Shown in pieces: positions 1-6,552 of a stretch of 6,956 nucleotides of DNA (positions are counted from its first letter, which is position 1; each line of letters opens with the position of its first letter). The notes under the pieces were generated by a model. It had not been told where the DNA came from. It saw only the letters and a program-made list of their open reading frames with translations, and did not search any database. The stretch spans positions 1 to 6,956 of the forward strand of contig JASEHX010000070.1 of assembly GCA_030018645.1 (NCBI GenBank), written 5' to 3'. Position numbers and translations under genes: made by a program. This DNA comes from Candidatus Margulisiibacteriota bacterium (GTDB lineage: Bacteria; Margulisbacteria; WOR-1; O2-12-FULL-45-9).

Positions 1-1
1 G

Positions 2-877
2 TTGATGTATGCCTGCCAAATAAAGAAACGCGCAGTGATAAAAGACATCAAATCTGCTTATTTTGAACTAGGCAAAATTGATCAATTGATTAAAATCTTA
101 GGCGCCAATGTCGAATTGATGAACCAAGCTTACAGAGCGGCTCAAGCAAAATATTCAGCCGGTGAAGCTTCCCAGGTCGAAGCGCTTAAGATGCAGATTG
201 AACTCAACCGCACGGAAAATGAACTCCAAAATATGAAAGACGAACGGTCCGTCCAAAATCTAAAATTGAGCTTGTTATTAAATTCTGCCAGCGATGAAGT
301 ATATGTTGTTGATCCCCTGCCTATGCCAAGCGCTGTTGAGCTGGCGGCCGACATTGAAAAATTGCCCCGCTTGAAAATGGAATATAGTTCCCTTGAAGAA
401 ATGCGGGCAATGAAAGGCGCGGCGCTTTCTTCTTATTTTCCAGAAACCATGCTTAAATGGAAAAGCCAAAAATACGGCGCATTGCCCGGGTCAAACACTT
501 TGATGCTCGATTTTACCCTGCCTTTATGGTTTCCTTTGCGGCAAAACCGAACCTTGGAAGAAGCGGACGAGAATATCGCCGCCGCAGAAAAAAATTACCA
601 GGCCATGAAAAATATGCAGCAAAGAGAAATTAAAGACTTTTCTACGGCGGCTGCAATCTTGCGCAGGAAAATAAAACTGTACGATTCCAGCTTAATTATT
701 TCTTCAAAGGCGGCGGTTGAAAGCGCGTTAGCCGGTTATAGATCGGGCAGCATTGACTTTATGCTCCTTTTAGACAGTATCCGCCAATACTTTGCTATTG
801 ACAATGAGTATTACGAAATATTGGCTGATTACAGCATTAAGTTGGCCGAATTGGAAGAGATTGCCGGGAAAAATTAA
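2..877 (+). CDS. Outer-membrane efflux channel, TolC/CusC family (5' end outside window)
   Basis: C-terminal 291 residues of an outer-membrane factor, the exit duct of a tripartite efflux pump. Two long heptad-like helical stretches typical of OEP repeats are visible. In the first (about residues 10-92), AKYSAGEASQVEALK carries the common 'G-E-x-S-x-x-E/D-x-L' turn. In the second (about 185-290), GYRSGSIDFMLLLDS is the equivalent turn. Between them, SYFPETML (144-151) and LDFTLPLWF (169-177) look like the beta-barrel strands. Family members are usually 400-480 aa with a signal peptide. Here the signal and the first helices are missing because the window opens mid-gene, so the TTG at base 2 is only the first in-frame start-like codon and not a real start. 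It lies 13 nt upstream of the adaptor gene, which together with the RND pump defines its job as a metal-efflux channel. Family call firm; the CusC label is by context. Confidence 0.88.
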   Translation: MMYACQIKKRAVIKDIKSAYFELGKIDQLIKILGANVELMNQAYRAAQAKYSAGEASQVEALKMQIELNRTENELQNMKDERSVQNLKLSLLLNSASDEVYVVDPLPMPSAVELAADIEKLPRLKMEYSSLEEMRAMKGAALSSYFPETMLKWKSQKYGALPGSNTLMLDFTLPLWFPLRQNRTLEEADENIAAAEKNYQAMKNMQQREIKDFSTAAAILRRKIKLYDSSLIISSKAAVESALAGYRSGSIDFMLLLDSIRQYFAIDNEYYEILADYSIKLAELEEIAGKN

Positions 878-883
878 GGAGGG
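876..883 (+). promoter_or_regulatory. Ribosome binding site that fixes the adaptor start
   Basis: AAGGAGGG overlaps the stop codon of the channel gene and sits 7 nt before the ATG at 891. It supports that ATG over any start further upstream inside the channel gene. Confidence 0.85.
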
Positions 884-890
884 AATTTGG

Positions 891-1796
891 ATGAAAAATT
901 TATTTATGCTCGTTTTTATTATCATCTTAGCTTATTGTGCTCATGCACAGATGGAACATCGCCAGCACGAAGGAATGAGCCCCGCAGAAAAGCCGGGACA
1001 GGTAAAGATCTCACAGGAAAGGCAGCAGCTGGTTGGCATTAAAATTGGGTATGCCCAAGTGCTGCCGCTTAAAAAAATGATCCGCACAGTTGGCGCTGTG
1101 GCCTATGATCCGGAACTTTATTCGGCGCAAACCGAGTATGCGCAGGCGGTTTTGGCGAGAGATAAAGCGTATGAAAACGAAGATCTTAAGATTATTGAAA
1201 ATGCGGAAGAGTTGTTGTCCGCCGCGCAGTTAAATCTGAAACGGCTGGGGCTTAGCGAAGCTATGATCCGTGATACCAAGAAAGGGGACGATTCCCTTTT
1301 GGTTGGGGCGGAAAATGGTTTAGTTTGGGTTTACGGTAAAATATATGAAAATGAAATTCCCCTGGTTAAAAAGGGGATGACAGCTCACATTTCCTCAAAA
1401 GGTCTGCCTGGAAAGATGTTTATGGGAAAGATTGCCGCGGTCGATACGGTAATCGATGAGGCAACCCGCAGTTTAAAAATTAGAACTGCAGTGAAAAACG
1501 AGAAAGGGCTGCTCAAACCCAATATGTATGTGGATGTGCAAATTGAAGCGCCGTTAGGAAAAAAATTGGCAGTGCCCGAAGAAGCAGTTCTGGATGCCGG
1601 GGAACACCAGATTGTTTATGCGGTGAGGGACGGGGGAATATTTGAGCCGAAAAGTGTAATTGTCGGTCAAAGGGCGGAAGGATATCTTGAAATATTAAAA
1701 GGATTAAAAGCGGGCGAAAAAATTGTCACCTCGGGCAATTTTCTGATCGATTCGGAAAGCAAATTAAAGTCAACTGGCGGGGAGCATGTCCATTGA
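891..1796 (+). CDS. cusB: Periplasmic adaptor of a Cu/Ag RND efflux pump (CusB-like, lipoyl domain apparently absent)
   Basis: Membrane-fusion (adaptor) subunit of 301 aa that joins the inner-membrane RND pump to the outer-membrane channel. The start at 891 has a strong RBS and gives a clean signal peptide (hydrophobic core 4-15, likely cut after AHA at 17-19). In the open frame further upstream there is no signal. After it come a short His/Met-rich tip (MEHRQHEGM, 21-29), a membrane-proximal strand (38-72), an alpha-hairpin (77-121), a beta-barrel (about 143-220; WVYGKIYENEIPLVKKGM and LLKPNMYVDV are typical) and a closing membrane-proximal domain (225-295; LAVPEEAVLD, VTSGNFLIDSES). These are hallmark CusB/CzcB-type sequences. 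E. coli CusB is roughly 100 residues longer. The missing part corresponds to both lipoyl half-motifs: VAYDPE runs straight into the hairpin. The last codons overlap the pump start by 4 bases, implying translational coupling. The metal is inferred from the neighbouring pump. A lipoprotein reading (L-A-Y-C16) is possible but Tyr before Cys is unfavourable. Confidence 0.9.
   Translation: MKNLFMLVFIIILAYCAHAQMEHRQHEGMSPAEKPGQVKISQERQQLVGIKIGYAQVLPLKKMIRTVGAVAYDPELYSAQTEYAQAVLARDKAYENEDLKIIENAEELLSAAQLNLKRLGLSEAMIRDTKKGDDSLLVGAENGLVWVYGKIYENEIPLVKKGMTAHISSKGLPGKMFMGKIAAVDTVIDEATRSLKIRTAVKNEKGLLKPNMYVDVQIEAPLGKKLAVPEEAVLDAGEHQIVYAVRDGGIFEPKSVIVGQRAEGYLEILKGLKAGEKIVTSGNFLIDSESKLKSTGGEHVH
1779..1784 (+). 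promoter_or_regulatory. Ribosome binding site supporting the TTG start of the pump gene
   Basis: GGGGAG lies 8 nt before the TTG at 1793, inside the adaptor's last codons. The TTG overlaps the adaptor stop as TTGA. The next in-frame Met (residue 22) would cut into the first membrane helix, so TTG is the credible start. Confidence 0.7.
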
Positions 1797-4700
1797 TTGA
1801 AAGCGTCATAGCGTTTTGTGCTAAAAACCGGCTGATTGTATTTCTGCTGGTGGGGATGGCGGTGCTGGGAGGTTATCTGGCGCTGCGCCATGTCCCGCTT
1901 GACGCACTGCCCGATCTTTCCGATACGCAGGTTATCATTTACTCCCGCTGGGACCGCAGCCCCGATATTATTGAAGACCAGGTCACTTACCCCATTGTTT
2001 CTGCCATGCTCGGCGCGCCAAAAGTGAAAAGCGTGCGGGGCTTTTCTGATTTTGGTTTTTCTTACGTTTATGTGATCTTTGAAGACGGCACCGACATCTA
2101 TTGGGCGCGCAGCCGGACATTGGAATACTTAAATAAAATCTTGCCGCGTTTGCCGGAAGGGGTCCAAACTGAAATTGGTCCGGATGCCACCGGCGTCGGC
2201 TGGATATTCACCTATGCTTTGATTGATAAGACCGGTAAACATTCACTAGCTGATATAAGGGCTTATCAGGACTGGTATTTAAAATATCAACTGCAGTCGG
2301 TTCCCGGTGTGGCAGAAGTGGCCAGTTTAGGCGGCTTTATCCGCCAATATCAGATTAATATCAACCCGCAAGCCCTCTTGGCTTATAACATTTCACTTAT
2401 GACGGTTATTGATGCGGTCCGAAAAAGCAACAATGACGTTGGCGGACGTTTGGTTGAGTTTTCCGGGGCAGAATACATGGTGCGCGGACGCGGCTACGTA
2501 AAAAATCTCTCCGATTTAGAACAAGTTGTGGTGGGAAATGACGGGGATGGCAACCCGGTAACGGTTAAGGAAATTGCCAGTGTTCAGTTTGGCCCCGATC
2601 TTCGCCGGGGAATTGCCGAGCTGGATGGGGAAGGGGAAGTTGTCAGCGGAATTGTGATAATGCGCCATCAAGAGAACGCGTTGGAGGTCATAAACCGGGT
2701 CAAGGAAAAAATTAAAGAAATTTCGCCAACTTTTCCGCCAGGGATTGAAATTGTCGTCACTTATGACCGATCGGACCTAATCAAAGAATCAATTAATACA
2801 GTGCGCGATACCTTGATCCTTGAGCTGATCATTGTTTCCGCCATGATTTTGCTTTTCCTGTTTTCTTGGCGCTCGGCCTTGATTCCTATGATAACTTTGC
2901 CGATTGCAACTTTGATTGCTTTTATTCCAATGTACGGGTTGAAGTTAACTTCAAATGTAATGTCCCTGGGGGGGATAGTGATCGCGATTGGCGATATGGT
3001 GGACGGATCTATTGCCATGGTAGAAAACGTGCATACCCGGTTGGACCAGCTAGCAAAAGGAATAAGAAAAGGTACGCGGGAAGGTGTGATGCTGGAGGCC
3101 ATGAAAGAAATTGGCCCCCCCTTATTTTCTTCCTTGCTGGTGCTGGCGATTTCTTTTATACCAATTTTTACCTTGGAAGCGCAGGAAGGGCGGCTGTTTA
3201 AGCCATTGGCCTTCACCAAAAATTTTTCCCTTTTCTTTGCCGCCATCTTAACCATTACCTTGGTCCCGGCATTGATGCTGCTTTTGGTTAAAGGCAAACT
3301 ATTATCGGAAGAAAAGCATCCGATTTCGCGTTTTCTGATCCGGTTTTACCGCCCGCTGGCGGACTGGGCGATCCAAAAGCGCTATTTGGTCGTAGCCGGA
3401 GCCGTAATAATTGTTGTTTTAACTGTTCCGGTTTTTCTACGGCTGGGTTCAGAGTTTATGCCTCCGCTGGAGGAAGGCAGTATTTTTTATATGCCTACGA
3501 CTATGCCCGGGCTTTCGGTAACTGAAGCTGAAAAGCTCCTGCGGTCCCAGGATAAAATATTAAAAAGCTTTCCTGAAGTTGAAAGGGTATTAGGCAAAGC
3601 CGGCAGGGCCGAGACCTCGACTGACCCGGCGCCATTCTCAATGATGGAAACCACGGTGGTATTGAAAAATAAAAAACTTTGGCGTCGGGGAATGACTTTT
3701 GAAAAATTGGTTTCAGAAATGGATGCAAAAATGCAGTTCCCGGGAGTGTCCAATGCCTGGACTATGCCCATCAAAGCGCGGATTGATATGCTTACCACCG
3801 GTGTTCGCACCCCGGTTGGGATCAAGATATTCGGGCCGGACCTGCCGAAGATCGAAGAAATCGGCGGACAACTGGAGAAAATATTAAAAAGGGTGAAAGG
3901 CACCCGCAGTGTTTTTGCCGAGCGGGTGTCCGGCGGCTATTTTCTCGATTTTGAATTGAAACGGGAAGCGCTAAAGCGCTATGGGTTGACGGTTGATGAC
4001 GCTAATATGGTAATTATGTCGGCTATCGGCGGTGAAAATATTTCAACCGTCATAGCCGGCCGCGAACGCTTTCCCATCAATGTGCGCTATGCCCGTGATT
4101 TTCGCAGCGACCTTAGCAGTTTAAGGAGAGTGTTAGTGCCGGTAATGGGCGGGCGGCAAATCCCGCTGGAACAAATTGCCGACATCAAGATGGTTTCCGG
4201 GCCGTCGATGATCAGAAATGAAAATGGCCTGCTTTCGGGCTATGTTTATGTCGATATGGTGGGGCGTGATCTGGGCGGCTTTGTCCGTGATGCCAAAGAA
4301 GCGGTAAAAAATGAGCTGCGGCTTCCAACCGGCTATCATTTGGTTTGGAGCGGTCAGCAGGAGTTCTTGGAAAGGGTGCGGAATCGGCTGTTCTTATTTG
4401 TCCCGCTTACCATATTGATTATTTTTGTACTGTACTATTTTACTTTTAAGTCTATTGCGGAAACATTGATTATTATGCTTTCGGTCCCGTTCGCCTTGGT
4501 GGGAGGCATTTGGTGTTTGTTCCTTTTGCATTACAATTTAAGCATTGCGGTATGGGTAGGATTAATTGCGCTGGCGGGGATATCAGCCGAGACCGGTTCA
4601 ATTATGATCGTCTACCTTGATGAGGCCTATAAAAGAAAAAAAGCCGAAGGGAAAATGCAGTCAATGGCGGATCTGTGCGATGCGGTAATTGAAGGGGCTG

Positions 4701-4912
4701 TTTTGCGCTTGCGGCCCAAACTTATGACCGTCCTGGCCAATATTTTTGGTCTTATGCCGGTTATGATCGCGGCTGGGACAGGGGCTGATACCATGCGGCG
4801 CATTGCCGCGCCGCTAATTGGCGGGCTCACAACCTCAATGCTTTTAACCTTGATCGTATTGCCAGCGATTTATACCATTTGGAAGGAAAAAGAGTTCGGT
4901 ATTCATGATTAA
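1793..4912 (+). CDS. cusA: RND heavy-metal efflux pump, Cu(I)/Ag(I) type (CusA-like)
   Basis: Inner-membrane proton-driven pump of the HME-RND family, full length at 1039 aa (E. coli CusA is 1047). A first membrane helix at about 13-31 leads into LDALPDLSDTQVI (36-48) and the first porter domain. Helices 2-6 lie at about 340-500, the second porter domain at about 555-860 and the last helices at about 865-1032. By alignment from memory with E. coli CusA, the three-Met site (M573, M623, M672) is retained as M567, M617 and M666, each with the same offset of 6, plus neighbours E619 and R663. Proton-relay residues D405, E939 and K984 appear as D404, E933 and K976. These point to Cu(I)/Ag(I) rather than Zn/Co/Cd. 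Helix 4 reads GDMVDGSIAMVEN, with an extra acidic residue (D401) where CusA has Ala. The start is TTG, coupled to the adaptor by a 4-base overlap. No frameshift or stop is seen. Sure of family; the metal is inferred from the conserved ligands. Confidence 0.95.
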   Translation: MIESVIAFCAKNRLIVFLLVGMAVLGGYLALRHVPLDALPDLSDTQVIIYSRWDRSPDIIEDQVTYPIVSAMLGAPKVKSVRGFSDFGFSYVYVIFEDGTDIYWARSRTLEYLNKILPRLPEGVQTEIGPDATGVGWIFTYALIDKTGKHSLADIRAYQDWYLKYQLQSVPGVAEVASLGGFIRQYQININPQALLAYNISLMTVIDAVRKSNNDVGGRLVEFSGAEYMVRGRGYVKNLSDLEQVVVGNDGDGNPVTVKEIASVQFGPDLRRGIAELDGEGEVVSGIVIMRHQENALEVINRVKEKIKEISPTFPPGIEIVVTYDRSDLIKESINTVRDTLILELIIVSAMILLFLFSWRSALIPMITLPIATLIAFIPMYGLKLTSNVMSLGGIVIAIGDMVDGSIAMVENVHTRLDQLAKGIRKGTREGVMLEAMKEIGPPLFSSLLVLAISFIPIFTLEAQEGRLFKPLAFTKNFSLFFAAILTITLVPALMLLLVKGKLLSEEKHPISRFLIRFYRPLADWAIQKRYLVVAGAVIIVVLTVPVFLRLGSEFMPPLEEGSIFYMPTTMPGLSVTEAEKLLRSQDKILKSFPEVERVLGKAGRAETSTDPAPFSMMETTVVLKNKKLWRRGMTFEKLVSEMDAKMQFPGVSNAWTMPIKARIDMLTTGVRTPVGIKIFGPDLPKIEEIGGQLEKILKRVKGTRSVFAERVSGGYFLDFELKREALKRYGLTVDDANMVIMSAIGGENISTVIAGRERFPINVRYARDFRSDLSSLRRVLVPVMGGRQIPLEQIADIKMVSGPSMIRNENGLLSGYVYVDMVGRDLGGFVRDAKEAVKNELRLPTGYHLVWSGQQEFLERVRNRLFLFVPLTILIIFVLYYFTFKSIAETLIIMLSVPFALVGGIWCLFLLHYNLSIAVWVGLIALAGISAETGSIMIVYLDEAYKRKKAEGKMQSMADLCDAVIEGAVLRLRPKLMTVLANIFGLMPVMIAAGTGADTMRRIAAPLIGGLTTSMLLTLIVLPAIYTIWKEKEFGIHD

Positions 4913-5324
4913 ACTATCAGTTAGGATTCAATATGGACTGCAGGCGGTTTTAGAATTGGCTTTTAAATACGGCGGCGGGCCGGTGCAGATTGCAAATATA
5001 TCAGCGAAGCAAAAAATCCCGATCCGTTATCTGGAACAGCTTATGCTTATCCTTAAAAGAGGGGGGATAGTTGCCAGCACTCGCGGTATTTTTGGGGGGT
5101 ATGCCCTGGCTAAACATCCGGCCGATATTACCCTGCTTGAAATGATCAATCTGCTTGAAGGGCCGATTGAATTAATTGGCAAAAAAATGAAAAAGGAGCC
5201 GGTATTATACGATGCCTTTGCAAAAGTACAGGACGATTTAAAGAAAAAGTTTGCTGCCATGACGCTGGAAGATTTTGTTATGACCAAGAGAGACAGTGAC
5301 CGGACTATCATATATAATATCTAG
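4905..5324 (+). CDS. Rrf2-family transcriptional regulator without Fe-S ligands
   Basis: Small winged-helix DNA-binding protein of 139 aa, normal Rrf2 length. The opening MIKLSVRIQYGLQAVLELA is the classic Rrf2 start. The HTH and recognition helix span about 27-53 (IPIRYLEQLMLILKRGGIV) and the wing is STRGIFGGYALAK (58-70), followed by the usual ITLLEMINLLEGPI dimer-helix entry (75-88). Fe-S members (IscR, NsrR, RsrR) carry three Cys between about 90 and 110; this protein has no Cys anywhere, so it must sense something else, as CymR does through a partner protein. Its ATG lies within the last 8 bases of the pump gene and its stop is 12 nt before the homocysteine gene, so it is co-transcribed with one or both. 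CymR-type Rrf2 proteins control sulfur metabolism, which makes the downstream homocysteine genes the likelier target, but control of the metal pump cannot be excluded. The RBS is weak: GGAAGGA at 4881-4887 is rather distant, so translation may depend on coupling to the pump. Confidence 0.9.
   Translation: MIKLSVRIQYGLQAVLELAFKYGGGPVQIANISAKQKIPIRYLEQLMLILKRGGIVASTRGIFGGYALAKHPADITLLEMINLLEGPIELIGKKMKKEPVLYDAFAKVQDDLKKKFAAMTLEDFVMTKRDSDRTIIYNI
5290..5318 (+). promoter_or_regulatory. Possible sigma-70-type promoter for the homocysteine genes, inside the regulator's 3' end
   Basis: A perfect -10 box TATAAT (5313-5318) is preceded, 17 bases upstream, by GAGACA (5290-5295), which matches the -35 consensus TTGACA at 4 of 6 positions. 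The expected transcript start, near 5325, leaves a leader of about 12 nt that still holds the RBS AAGGAG (5326-5331), 5 nt before the ATG at 5337. The AT-rich stretch also encodes the regulator's last residues (TIIYNI), so the match could be chance. Inference from sequence only. Confidence 0.35.
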
Positions 5325-5336
5325 GAAGGAGAAACA

Positions 5337-6551
5337 ATGGCAAAAACAATTGCAGAAATAAATGAAAAGATCAAGAAAGGACAGGCAGTGGTGGTCACGG
5401 CAGAAGAAATTATCGAAATTGTTGAAAGGAAAGGGATGGAACAAGCGGCTCGAGAGGTAGATGTGGTTACCACTGCCACTTTTGGGCCAATGTGTTCGTC
5501 GGGCGCCTACTTTAATTTTGGACATACTAAGCCCAAGATCAAATCCGGCGGAGGAAAGGCATATCTTAATGGCATCCCTGCTTATACCGGATGGGCGGCA
5601 GTAGATCTGTATATTGGGGCAACGGCCGTGGCCGACGATGACCCGCGCAATAAAATCCATCCTGGTGAATTTGCTTATGGTGGAGCGCATGTAATTGAAG
5701 AATTGGTGGCTGGCAAGGACGTTCGTTTGCAGGTGGAAGCTTACGGAACCGATTGTTATCCAAGGAGGCATCTTGATTCTTGGGTTAACATCAAGGATTT
5801 AAACGAAGCCGTGTTGTTTAATACCCGCAACGTTTACCAGAATTACAATGTTGCCGTCAATTTGTCGAATAAGACCATTTATACTTATTTGGGAACTTTA
5901 AAACCCAACCTGGGGAATGCCAATTATTGCAGTGCCGGCCAATTATCCCCATTGCTGAATGATCCATTCTTAAAAACGATTGGAATCGGCACCCGGATTT
6001 GGCTGGGTGGCGGGATTGGCTATATTGCTTGGCAGGGGACACAATTTAATCCGCATGCTCCTCGTTTGGCTAATGGTGTGCCGAAGCGGCCGGCACAAAC
6101 TCTAGCGGTCATTGGCGACCTAAAACAAATGAGTCCCAAGTGGATAAAAGGAGTCAGCTTTGTTGGTTATGGTACGACCTTAAATGTTGGGATTGGTGTT
6201 CCTATTCCCGTCCTTAATGAGGAAATGATCAAATACACTGCGGTCAAAGACGAAGATATCTTGGCGGCAGTGGTTGACTATAGCGACGCCTATCCGCAGG
6301 GGAAACCAGATGTTTTGGGCGAAGTTAATTATACCCAGTTAAGGTCCGGCGAAATTGAAGTAAAAGGCAAAAAGGTGCCGACTTCGGGTATTTCCAGTTA
6401 TAAAAGTGCATTGGTCATTGCCAACGATCTGAAAGAGCAAATTAAAAAAGGCAATTTCCTATTAACCGAAAAGGTCGCCGATTTGCCCACCGGCGAAGAT
6501 GCTCCCAAATTTAAACCTTTCAACGAACGTCCAGTCAAGGAGGAAAAATAA
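5337..6551 (+). CDS. Homocysteine biosynthesis protein, COG1900/DUF39 family
   Basis: Protein of 404 aa of the family represented by MA1821 of Methanosarcina acetivorans, which genetic work linked, together with a NIL-ferredoxin partner, to making homocysteine from an aspartate-semialdehyde-derived intermediate and sulfide. Likely cytoplasmic: no signal or membrane segment. Family signatures are TTATFGPMCSSGAYFNFGH (45-63), AYLNGIPAY (75-83), AYGTDCYPRR (135-144), LSPLLNDP (203-210), TIGIGTRIWLGGG (214-226) and VGIGVPIPVLN (284-294). Cys53 and Cys140 sit in the two most conserved motifs and are the candidate catalytic or sulfur-carrying thiols; Cys198 (NYCSAG) is less certain. Some archaeal members carry a C-terminal CBS pair; here the protein ends after LTEKVADLP with a short polar tail, so no CBS domain. 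The start follows AAGGAG by 5 nt. The ferredoxin partner begins 1 nt after the stop, supporting a two-component system. The biochemical mechanism in bacteria is inferred from the archaeal work. Confidence 0.88.
   Translation: MAKTIAEINEKIKKGQAVVVTAEEIIEIVERKGMEQAAREVDVVTTATFGPMCSSGAYFNFGHTKPKIKSGGGKAYLNGIPAYTGWAAVDLYIGATAVADDDPRNKIHPGEFAYGGAHVIEELVAGKDVRLQVEAYGTDCYPRRHLDSWVNIKDLNEAVLFNTRNVYQNYNVAVNLSNKTIYTYLGTLKPNLGNANYCSAGQLSPLLNDPFLKTIGIGTRIWLGGGIGYIAWQGTQFNPHAPRLANGVPKRPAQTLAVIGDLKQMSPKWIKGVSFVGYGTTLNVGIGVPIPVLNEEMIKYTAVKDEDILAAVVDYSDAYPQGKPDVLGEVNYTQLRSGEIEVKGKKVPTSGISSYKSALVIANDLKEQIKKGNFLLTEKVADLPTGEDAPKFKPFNERPVKEEK
6537..6543 (+). promoter_or_regulatory. Strong ribosome binding site for the ferredoxin gene
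   Basis: AAGGAGG lies within the last codons of the DUF39 gene, 9 nt before the ATG at 6553. It supports that start and tight co-expression of the two homocysteine genes. Confidence 0.8.
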
Positions 6552-6552
6552 T

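Noticed and set aside
2..4. TTG at base 2 as a true start of the channel gene
   Set aside because: The protein would lack its signal peptide and the first helices of the family; the window simply cuts the gene.
792..890. In-frame upstream extension of the adaptor gene, starting inside the channel gene
   Set aside because: It would add 33 residues lacking signal-peptide character and overlap the channel gene by 86 bases. The ATG at 891 has an excellent RBS and yields a clean signal peptide.
1358..1377. TCCCC and GGGGA inverted repeat resembling a hairpin
   Set aside because: Lies mid-gene in the adaptor with a 10-base loop and no T run after it, so not a terminator.
2761..3297. 178-aa open frame on the - strand inside the pump gene
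   Set aside because: It lies opposite a highly conserved pump region, has low-complexity Ser/Ile/Lys composition and resembles no family I know.
3967..3980. AGCGCT repeated with a 2-base gap
   Set aside because: Short and fully within pump codons (EALKRYG); no partner copies elsewhere in the window, so treated as chance.
4850..4876. Promoter-like TTGATC and TATACC boxes before the regulator gene
   Set aside because: The spacer is only 15 bases and the -10 box is poor; the sequence is explained by the pump's last membrane helix codons.
5238..5771. 177-aa open frame on the - strand across the regulator and DUF39 genes
   Set aside because: Overlaps two well-supported genes, has no RBS-backed start that I could see and shows no domain pattern.
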